Shown: positions 58,175 to 64,000 of the stretch, in pieces | Layout: every line of letters begins with the position of its first letter | How positions within the stretch are numbered: position 1 is the stretch's first letter | Source of the DNA: Lautropia dentalis | GTDB lineage: Bacteria > Pseudomonadota > Gammaproteobacteria > Burkholderiales > Burkholderiaceae_E | Length of the DNA: 64,000 bases | Direction of reading: 5' to 3' | NCBI RefSeq assembly: GCF_003892345.1 | Contig: NZ_RRUE01000001.1 | Span: forward strand, 1,876,078-1,940,077 | The notes under the pieces: model-generated | The model's database searches: none | The model's input: the letters and a program-made list of their open reading frames with translations, nothing else | What the model was told of the DNA's origin: nothing | Program-made: the position numbers and the translations under genes

Positions 58175-60814
58175 TCAGGCCGCCTGCAGCGCGTCGATGG
58201 CCGCTGCCGTGGAAGCAGGCTTGCGCACGACGCGAACCTGTCGGGCCACCATCAGCTCGTGCAGCTGGCGACGGTTGACCGTCCAGTGCTCGCGCGGATA
58301 GCGCGAGAAGATGTACACGGTGGCCGACGGGCTGACCCAGCCCAGCTTGTAGCGGCGTGTCTCACCGTCGATGTCGCGTTCGATCTCGTCGCCGTGGGCC
58401 AGCCGGTTGCGGGTAATTTCGTCCCAGGCCGGATCGTAGTCATCTGCGACACCGGGTGTGCCGCCGGTGGTTGCCGGCTGTGCAGCCTGCAGCGTGCTGC
58501 CGTCGGACATCGGCCGGGTGGCCGGGCCTGCCATGGTACCTGCGGCACGGGCCGTCGAGGCTGCCAGGCTGGGCGAGGCAGCGATGGCCGAACCCGGTGC
58601 GCTGCCGGTGCGCATCGGGCCGGTGGCCGGTGCGCTGCCGGTGCGCATCGGGCCGGTGGCCGGTGCGGTGGTCGTCTGGTGTGCCTGGGCGGTGGCTGGT
58701 GCGGCGGTCGTCTGGTGTGCCTGGGTGGTGGCCGATGCGCCGGTGGCCGGTTGTGTCCGGCTGGCTGCAGCAGCCATGGTGCCTGCCGGGCGTGTCTGGG
58801 AGGCTGCAGGCGCCGTGGCGGATGGGCGTGCGCCGTGTGCCTGCGTGGCCGGTGTGCCCGGCTGCCCTGCCCGGCCCGTGGCGCCATGCTTCGCCGTGAT
58901 GGTCTGGCCGGTACTGCTCGCTGGTTGGTGCTTGCTCTGTTCGATCACCTTGCCATGGGTGGCCATCAGTTCCTTGAAGAACGCCTCGCGCTCGTTGCTG
59001 GGCATGGCGATGAAGGCCAGTCCGCGTGACAGGTCGGCAATCAGCTGTGGCAGTGTCTTTGCCAGCTCCTTGATGTCCGTGGCTTTCTTGGGCTGAACGC
59101 TCCAGATGAGGGTTTCCAGCACGCGCTGGGCACGGGCCTCGTCGAAGGGCAGCTCGCCGGTTTCGTCGCGCAGCCGCACGATGACTTCGGTCCAGGCGTG
59201 TTCGGCAAAGTGCTGGATGGATTCCGGCACGCCGCCGGCACCGATGCGGGTACGCATGCCCTGACGGATTTCCTGGCGCAGCAGGTCGATGCGTTCGGCA
59301 CGGCTGGCGGCTTCGGCGATCTTCTGCAGGCGTTCGTCGCGGCGGGCGGTTTCCTCGGCAATGATCTTCTCGGTGCGGTCCAGTGCCTCGGCAATCACCA
59401 CCAGTTCGCGCTCGAAGTTGTTGAGCACCCAAGTGACCAGCGCTTCGGTGGCGTTGACCAGTGGCGAGCCGGGTTCCGTCTCGAAGTCCGGATCCGAACC
59501 CATTTCGGCCAGCCGGTCGACGAAGCGGCGCATTGGGTGGTCGGGCCGGGCAAAGAAGCTGGCGTCGATCAGGGCGGCCTTGAAGGCGGCCACCTGCAGG
59601 CGCAGCAGCTGCTGCTTGATGGCGTTGGCAATGGCGTCGTCTTCGTAGACGTGCTGGAACACCTGGGCCACGGTTTCGACGATCAGCCGGTCCAGCGGTG
59701 TGCCGTGCGACTGGGCGGCGGCCGACGACTGCTGGCGCACTTCCTGAATCAGCACGCCCATGTCCTCGGGGCTGTTGGCCTCCTCGGTACGGGCCTGCAG
59801 CTCGTTGAGTACGGCCATCAGCTGGTCGGAGGCAGCCTGCCGGTGGGCGGCCACCTGGCCATCCTGACCGAAGTTGCGCGGATCGGCCAGATAGCGGGTG
59901 GCCTGGGCCAGCGAAGCCGACCGCTCGTGGCTGTCCACGGTGCCGATCTGGTCGGCCCACCGGCCCAGTTCGGCCTCGGAGACCTCGACGGCACCCAGGC
60001 CGCGAGCGCTGCCCGCACCCCCTGCCCGTCCAGAGCTGCCTTCGCCCTGGGCGTCCTCTGTCGCACCACCCTCGCCTTCCTGCCCGAAGGCGCCGGCCTG
60101 CTGGGAACCGCGCGATTTGGCAATGCTGTAGCGCAGCTCGGGCAGCACGCCGCGGGCGATCAGCTGTCGGTTGACGTCCTGATAGGTCTCGATCAGTTCG
60201 ACCGTCAGTTTGGGTTCGAACAGATCCAGCAGGAACGAGGCGGTGCTGGCGTTCTGCCGCGGTGCCTGTCCCTGGTGTGCGGTGAAGATCTCGCGCAGGA
60301 TCTCGAAGATGATGTCCGGCGCGATCGGGTATTCGTTCTCGGCAAACCAGTCCTGGCCCAGCAGTGCGCCGAAGCGCGCACGCAGGCCATCGGCCAGCTC
60401 CTCGTCCATGCGGCGGCGGGCGCGGGCCGAAATGCGGGCGACCAGCAGCTGGTCGCGCATGGTGTCGTCGTCGACGAGACGCAGTGTGGGCGGTTCGTCG
60501 CTCAGCAGGACGGCCTCCGGCATGCTGTACGAGCCATCGGCCGAGACGCCGGTACGGCGCTTCCAGTTGCGGGCGCAGGCGGTTTCGAACTGCTGCTCGA
60601 TGCTGGCCTTGCCGTTGCGCAGCAGGTCGAGCGAGGCGTTGAGCTGGTCCTGCCGCTCCCAGGAGGTTTCGAGCACGATCTGCTCGACCAGCTGGTCCAC
60701 CACGGCGACGTAGGCGTTGCGGAAGCTCCGGCTCAGCGCAAAGAGGATGGGCTGGCGAATATCCCGCAGGATTTCCAGGTGTCTGGCTTCGATCTCGGTA
60801 CCGGTGGTTGGCAC
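58175..60814 (-). CDS. DUF1631 domain protein
   Basis: An 879-residue protein of the DUF1631 family, found mainly in Beta- and Gammaproteobacteria and without a firm function. The conserved N-terminal helical part reads RHLEILRDIRQPILFALSRS, QLNASLDLLRNGKASIEQQF and RARFGALLGQDWFAENEYPI. The middle continues with DRLIVETVAQVFQHVYEDDA and VTWVLNNFERELVVIAEALD. A Thr/Ala/Gly/Pro repeat segment near 695-790 precedes a C-terminal domain (DEITRNRLAHGDEIERDI, VYIFSRYPREHWTVNRRQLH). I place the start at GTG 60814 because GGGAG lies seven bases upstream and the family similarity begins just after. The frame remains open to 61144 but crosses strong hairpins. Confidence 0.85.
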   Translation of the reverse strand: MPTTGTEIEARHLEILRDIRQPILFALSRSFRNAYVAVVDQLVEQIVLETSWERQDQLNASLDLLRNGKASIEQQFETACARNWKRRTGVSADGSYSMPEAVLLSDEPPTLRLVDDDTMRDQLLVARISARARRRMDEELADGLRARFGALLGQDWFAENEYPIAPDIIFEILREIFTAHQGQAPRQNASTASFLLDLFEPKLTVELIETYQDVNRQLIARGVLPELRYSIAKSRGSQQAGAFGQEGEGGATEDAQGEGSSGRAGGAGSARGLGAVEVSEAELGRWADQIGTVDSHERSASLAQATRYLADPRNFGQDGQVAAHRQAASDQLMAVLNELQARTEEANSPEDMGVLIQEVRQQSSAAAQSHGTPLDRLIVETVAQVFQHVYEDDAIANAIKQQLLRLQVAAFKAALIDASFFARPDHPMRRFVDRLAEMGSDPDFETEPGSPLVNATEALVTWVLNNFERELVVIAEALDRTEKIIAEETARRDERLQKIAEAASRAERIDLLRQEIRQGMRTRIGAGGVPESIQHFAEHAWTEVIVRLRDETGELPFDEARAQRVLETLIWSVQPKKATDIKELAKTLPQLIADLSRGLAFIAMPSNEREAFFKELMATHGKVIEQSKHQPASSTGQTITAKHGATGRAGQPGTPATQAHGARPSATAPAASQTRPAGTMAAAASRTQPATGASATTQAHQTTAAPATAQAHQTTTAPATGPMRTGSAPATGPMRTGSAPGSAIAASPSLAASTARAAGTMAGPATRPMSDGSTLQAAQPATTGGTPGVADDYDPAWDEITRNRLAHGDEIERDIDGETRRYKLGWVSPSATVYIFSRYPREHWTVNRRQLHELMVARQVRVVRKPASTAAAIDALQAA
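58596..58733 (-). repeat. 33- and 36-base tandem repeats in the DUF1631 gene
   Basis: An exact 33-base duplication (58596-58628 and 58629-58661) is followed by a near-exact 36-base duplication (58662-58697 and 58698-58733). They encode ATGPMRTGSAP repeats and AQAHQTTAAPAT-like repeats, in frame. Confidence 0.92.
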
Positions 60815-61315
60815 AGGGGGGCTCCCGGGTATGGCTTGGAGGGCTCGGGAGCCTCCGGGAAAGTCCTGGGACCAGGGCGCTGGCAGACTTTTTCGGAGGC
60901 TCCCTGGGGAGTCTCTCCGGTCAGGCTGCCCGTGCTGCCTGCTGGCCCGGCTGGAGACTCCCCTGCAGGAAATCCCGGATGCCACTGGCAATGGGGTGTC
61001 TTTGGCTGCCATGACACCACATGCCCGGTTTCCGGGAATTCCCTGCCCCGCGAGAATGCCAGTTTGTGCACGAAAATCCGCCGGCTGCCGTCTATTCGTC
61101 TGACGGCAGCCGACTGCCGGTCGGCTGTGCGGCGTGCCGGACACGTCATGGCCGTGATGCGCGGTGCTTCCTGCCCCGGACTGCGTCCTGCTGGTGGCCA
61201 GTCATTTCCGCGCAATGCGGCAGCCTGGCGTTCTCCGGCCGATTGCTGCGGCCGCGGAGCATGTGATGCCAGGGCTAGCGGCCGCTTCCGGTCGCGCGAG
61301 TGCGCGTGATCGTGA
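60815..61315. other. Intergenic region between gor and the DUF1631 gene
   Basis: Both flanking genes are on the minus strand. The half next to the DUF1631 gene (60821-60963) is full of inverted repeats, listed separately. I see no gene or clear promoter hexamers in the rest. Confidence 0.55.
60821..60963 (-). promoter_or_regulatory. Structured leader with competing hairpins over the DUF1631 ribosome site
   Basis: In transcript order, hairpin A pairs 60963-60954 with 60915-60906 (GGGGAGTCTC, ten pairs). Hairpin B pairs 60904-60886 with 60865-60847 (17 of 19 positions, GGGAGCCTCCG core). Hairpin C pairs GCTCCCG (60852-60846) with CGGGAGC (60827-60821). Hairpin C hides the GGGAG ribosome site (60826-60822), and its 5' arm is shared with the 3' arm of hairpin B. 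B and C therefore exclude each other, like an on/off leader. Confidence 0.5.
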
Positions 61316-62743
61316 TCAGCAGTCCTTGCAGAGCACCTTCTGCCGGTGCAGATGCCGGCGGTGCCGGGTGGCCGGGGTGCGCATCGTCATCAGCTCCTCG
61401 GCGCTGCTGGGGTGCAGCGGCATGGTCTGGTCGAGGTCGCGCTTGGTCACGCCCATGCGCATCAGTGTGGCGATGATCTGCACGGTCTCGGCCGAATCCG
61501 GGCCCAGCAGCTGCACACCCAGCACCTTGTCGGTACAGGGGTCGACGAGGATTTTCTGGTGCACGCGTTCCTGCGTGCCCGACAGCGTGGCCTTGAGCGT
61601 ACGGAAACTGGTGCGGTAGACATCGACCAGCGGATAACGCTCGACGGCCTGCTCCTCGTTGAGCCCCACGGTGCCCAGCTCCGGTGTCGAGAAGATGGCG
61701 GTCGGGATGAAGTCCAGATCGGCCACCCAGGGCTTTTCGCCGAAGGTGGTGTCGGCAAAGGCATGGCCCTGGCGGATGGCCACCGGGGTCAGCGCCACGG
61801 TGCCGGTGACATCGCCCACCGCGTAGATGCCCGGCATATTGGTGCGCGAGAGCCGGTCGACGATGATCTCGCCCTGTTTGCCGGTTTCCACGCCCACGTT
61901 CTCCAGGCCGAGGTTGCGCGTGGCCGGACGGCGGCCGGTGGCGATCAGCACCTGGTCCACGTCGAGTGTGCTGTCATCGTGCAGGGTGATGCGGATGCTG
62001 CCGTCGGGCTGGCGGTCCAGCCGCTGGAGGGTGGTGTTCATCCGCATGTCGATGCCCTTCTCGCGGTAGGCCTCGACGATCAGGTCGGCCATCTGCACAT
62101 CGAAACCGCGCAGCACGCGCGGCCCGCGGTGGATCTGCGTGACCTGTGCACCCAGCCCGCTGAAGATGCCGGCAAACTCTACGCCGATGTAGCCGCCCCC
62201 CACCACGGCGATGCGACGCGGAAACTCGGGCAGATCGAAAACCTCGTTGGAGCTGATGGCCAGTTCCACGCCGGGCAGGTCGTCCGGCATCACCGGCTCA
62301 CCGCCCGTGGCAATGAGAATGTCCCTGCTGCTGACGGTTTTCCTGCCGTCGGCCGTGGTGATTTCCAGCTGGTTGGGGCCCAGGAAGCGGGCGTAACCGG
62401 CAAAACGCTGGACACCGGCCTTGTCGAGGTTGCCCGAATAGGCACCTTCGAGGCGGGTGATTTCGGCATTCTTGGCGGCCACCAGTTTCTTCCAGTCGAA
62501 ATGGACCTCCGGCACTTCCCAGCCGAAGCCGCGGCTTTCGGCAAAACCCTGCGGAAAGCGCGAGGCGAACACCAGCAGCTTCTTGGGCACGCAGCCACGA
62601 ATGACACAGGTACCGCCATAGCGGAAGCCCTCGGCAATGCCCACGCGGGCGCCATGCTGGGCCGCGATGCGGGCGGCGCGTACGCCCCCCGAACCGCCAC
62701 CGATGACGAAGAGATCGAAGTCGAATTGCTGTTCTGCGGTCAT
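61316..62743 (-). CDS. gor: Glutathione-disulfide reductase
   Basis: NADPH-dependent flavoenzyme keeping glutathione reduced in the cytosol, 475 residues. FAD loop FVIGGGSGGVRAARIAAQHG, redox disulfide GGTCVIRGCVPKKLLVFAS (the CVIRGC form, as in alphaproteobacterial and plant-like enzymes), NADPH loop VVGGGYIGVEFAGIFSGLGA followed by the Arg-bearing HRGPRVLRG, and the catalytic His-Glu in LHPSSAEELMTM are present. ATG 62743 (MTAEQQFDFD) has AGGA eight bases upstream. An unusual Arg/His-rich tail ending VLCKDC extends the C-terminus by about 20 residues. It lies 16 bases after upp. Confidence 0.95.
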   Translation of the reverse strand: MTAEQQFDFDLFVIGGGSGGVRAARIAAQHGARVGIAEGFRYGGTCVIRGCVPKKLLVFASRFPQGFAESRGFGWEVPEVHFDWKKLVAAKNAEITRLEGAYSGNLDKAGVQRFAGYARFLGPNQLEITTADGRKTVSSRDILIATGGEPVMPDDLPGVELAISSNEVFDLPEFPRRIAVVGGGYIGVEFAGIFSGLGAQVTQIHRGPRVLRGFDVQMADLIVEAYREKGIDMRMNTTLQRLDRQPDGSIRITLHDDSTLDVDQVLIATGRRPATRNLGLENVGVETGKQGEIIVDRLSRTNMPGIYAVGDVTGTVALTPVAIRQGHAFADTTFGEKPWVADLDFIPTAIFSTPELGTVGLNEEQAVERYPLVDVYRTSFRTLKATLSGTQERVHQKILVDPCTDKVLGVQLLGPDSAETVQIIATLMRMGVTKRDLDQTMPLHPSSAEELMTMRTPATRHRRHLHRQKVLCKDC

Positions 62744-62759
62744 GCGGGAATCCTGTGGG

Positions 62760-63395
62760 TTATTTGGTACCGAATATCCGGTCGCCGGCATCGCCCAGGC
62801 CGGGCAGGATGTAGCCGTGATCGTTCAGGCAGCGGTCCACCGCTGCGGTGAAGACGGGCACATCGGGGTGGGCCTTCGTGAAGGTGTCGATGCCTTCCGG
62901 GGCGGCCAGCAGGCAGACGAACTTGATCGAGCGCGGCTTCGTTTCCTTGATGCGCGAGACGGCCGCCACGGCCGAGTGACCGGTGGCCAGCATGGGATCG
63001 ACGACGATCACGTCACGCTCGTCCAGCTCCGGTGGCATCTTGAAGTAGTATTCGACGGCCTGCAGCGTTTTCGGGTCGCGGTACAGGCCGATGTGACCGA
63101 CGCGGGCGCCCGGCACGATGGCCAGAAAACCATCCAGAATGCCACTGCCGGCCCGCAGGATCGAGACCAGGCACAGTTTCTTGCCGTCGATCAGGCGGGA
63201 CTGCATGGTCTCCAGCGGGGTTTCGATGGTGACTTCGTGCATGGGCATGTCGCGCAGCACTTCATAGGCCAGCAGCGCACTCAGCTCGCCCAGCAGGCGG
63301 CGGAAGTTGGCGGTGCTGGTTTCGGCCCGGCGCATCAGGGTGAGTTTGTGCTGGACCAGCGGGTGATCGACAACCGTGACGTTGGCACGATCCAT
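62760..63395 (-). CDS. upp: Uracil phosphoribosyltransferase
   Basis: Salvages uracil to UMP using PRPP. The 211-residue protein has the family start [40 protein letters not shown], the PRPP-binding loop [20 protein letters not shown] and the C-terminal uracil-binding [11 protein letters not shown]. It appears to be the first gene of a upp-gor transcript. It is divergent from the FAD oxidoreductase beginning at 63680, with a 284-base gap between them. Confidence 0.97.
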   Translation of the reverse strand: MDRANVTVVDHPLVQHKLTLMRRAETSTANFRRLLGELSALLAYEVLRDMPMHEVTIETPLETMQSRLIDGKKLCLVSILRAGSGILDGFLAIVPGARVGHIGLYRDPKTLQAVEYYFKMPPELDERDVIVVDPMLATGHSAVAAVSRIKETKPRSIKFVCLLAAPEGIDTFTKAHPDVPVFTAAVDRCLNDHGYILPGLGDAGDRIFGTK

Positions 63396-63679
63396 GGCAG
63401 TATGGGCTCCTGGAATGTCCTGGAATGTGAATGCGCCCCCGGGGAAACGCCGTCGAAGTGCCGCAGGACCTTTGCAGAGGCTTCAAGGGCCTTTGCGGGA
63501 TTGCCCGGGCCGGCAGGCGGCGCAGAACGCCGGCGCGGACGACCTTGCAGGGGCGCCTGCCCGGGCGGCACGGTTTTTCGGGGGCTCAGGGTAAACCATG
63601 AAAGACTAGCACGGATCGGGTACTGGTGCAGGTACCTGGTGTGGCGGATGCTTCCGGTGCCCGGACAGCGGAGATTCAG

Positions 63680-64000
63680 ATGCAGCATGTGGTGGTGATT
63701 GGCGGTGGCCTGGCGGGCTGTGCGCTGGCCGAGGCGTTTTCCCGCCGGGGCTGGCAGGTGACGGTGCTGGAGGCCCGCGACCGGCTGGGCGGTGCGGTGG
63801 CCGGGCTGCCGCTGATAGCCCAGCATCCGGCACTCACGCCGGATTTCGATCTGCGCAGCCGGCTGCTGGTGACGGCGCTGCAGCAGCATGCCCGGTTGCG
63901 GGCCGGACCGGCAGCCGATCTGGCGCCGGCTTTCGAGGTCTGCGGGCGGCTGCAGCCGATGGATGCCGCGCGGGCCGCACGCTGCGTGGCCCACGTGGCG
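63680..64000 (+). CDS. FAD-dependent oxidoreductase, 5' part; probable MnmC C-terminal half (window edge)
   Basis: The first 107 residues of a flavoprotein that continues beyond the window. MQHVVVIGGGLAGCALAEAF is a dinucleotide-binding start of the D-amino-acid-oxidase type, followed by SRRGWQVTVLEARDRLGGAV and then AGLPLIAQHPALTPDFDLRS RLL. The last part (AGLP, two-residue charged break, 'SRLLVTALQQHARL') resembles the oxidoreductase half of MnmC, which removes the carboxymethyl group from cmnm5s2U34. A stand-alone MnmD-type half is encoded at 32419-33396, which strengthens this. GGAG six bases before ATG 63680 supports the start. Confidence 0.7.
   Translation, partial: MQHVVVIGGGLAGCALAEAFSRRGWQVTVLEARDRLGGAVAGLPLIAQHPALTPDFDLRSRLLVTALQQHARLRAGPAADLAPAFEVCGRLQPMDAARAARCVAHVA

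Noticed and set aside
60815-61144. Upstream start of the DUF1631 protein at 61012 or 61144
   Set aside because: The added residues are Ser/Pro/Gly-rich without family similarity and would translate through three strong inverted repeats.
59198-61309. A 703-residue plus-strand open frame opposite the DUF1631 gene
   Set aside because: DUF1631 similarity and the ribosome site support the minus strand; this frame has no motif.

Overview
The window is chromosomal DNA from a GC-rich (roughly two-thirds G+C) Gram-negative bacterium. Gene content and order point to Betaproteobacteria, order Burkholderiales: the mltG-tmk-holB-pilZ-tatD run, the yciB-bolA-peptidyl-prolyl isomerase cluster, a DUF1631 gene, an lysine/alanine-tailed HU protein, a split pqiA, and a PF04392-type ABC transporter. 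A Lautropia-like organism would fit, but that is inference. I saw no CRISPR array, insertion sequence, prophage, integrase, tRNA or rRNA gene. About 46 protein genes are supported, nearly all housekeeping or transport.

Layout. 1-5350 (+): the 3' part of parC, htpG with a structured leader, a VOC protein and a spermidine-synthase-like protein. 5399-7206 (-): two membrane transporters (TDT/TehA type and TSUP type). 7379-10256 (+): a complete ABC importer (permease, ATPase, binding protein), closed by a strong terminator. 10583-13342 (-): an HU-like protein and a large unrecognised disordered protein. 13593-15574 (+): serA and creA. 15640-16728 (-): the C-terminal half of a TonB-dependent receptor without its N-terminal half. 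17581-32428 (+): a DEAD-box helicase with very acidic N-terminus and long RGG tail, abutting recC-recB-recD, all larger than their E. coli counterparts. 32419-33396 (-): a stand-alone MnmD-type methyltransferase. 33499-38362 (+): the pqiA-pqiA-pqiB-pqiC intermembrane lipid transport genes, then tadA. 38689-39978 (+): sstT, with an in-frame TGA at codon 11. 40357-42398 (-): yciB, bolA and a PpiC-type isomerase. 42741-44600 (+): an acyl-CoA dehydrogenase. 44814-46412 (-): ygfZ with a large low-complexity insertion. 46536-54895 (+): mltG-tmk-holB-pilZ-tatD, a lipoprotein with a long charged helix, an MFS transporter and a Fur-family regulator. 54925-57266 (-): a polar amino acid ABC importer. 57586-63395 (-): an N-terminally short AlkD-like protein, a DUF1631 protein with a switch-like leader, gor and upp. 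63680-end (+): the start of an FAD oxidoreductase resembling the C-terminal half of MnmC.

Themes. DNA maintenance (parC, HU, the helicase, recCBD, holB, tmk), tRNA wobble modification (tadA and two probable halves of MnmC about 30 kb apart) and envelope maintenance (pqi, mltG, yciB, isomerase) dominate. A recurring oddity is low-complexity, often tandem-repeat sequence inserted into conserved enzymes: RecB, RecC, RecD, YgfZ, HtpG, HolB, DUF1631, the helicase and the 50894 lipoprotein. I found no convincing new multi-gene system. The best leads are the interrupted sstT, the competing-hairpin leader of the DUF1631 gene, the acidic/RGG helicase next to recCBD, and the repeat-bearing insertions in RecB and YgfZ.
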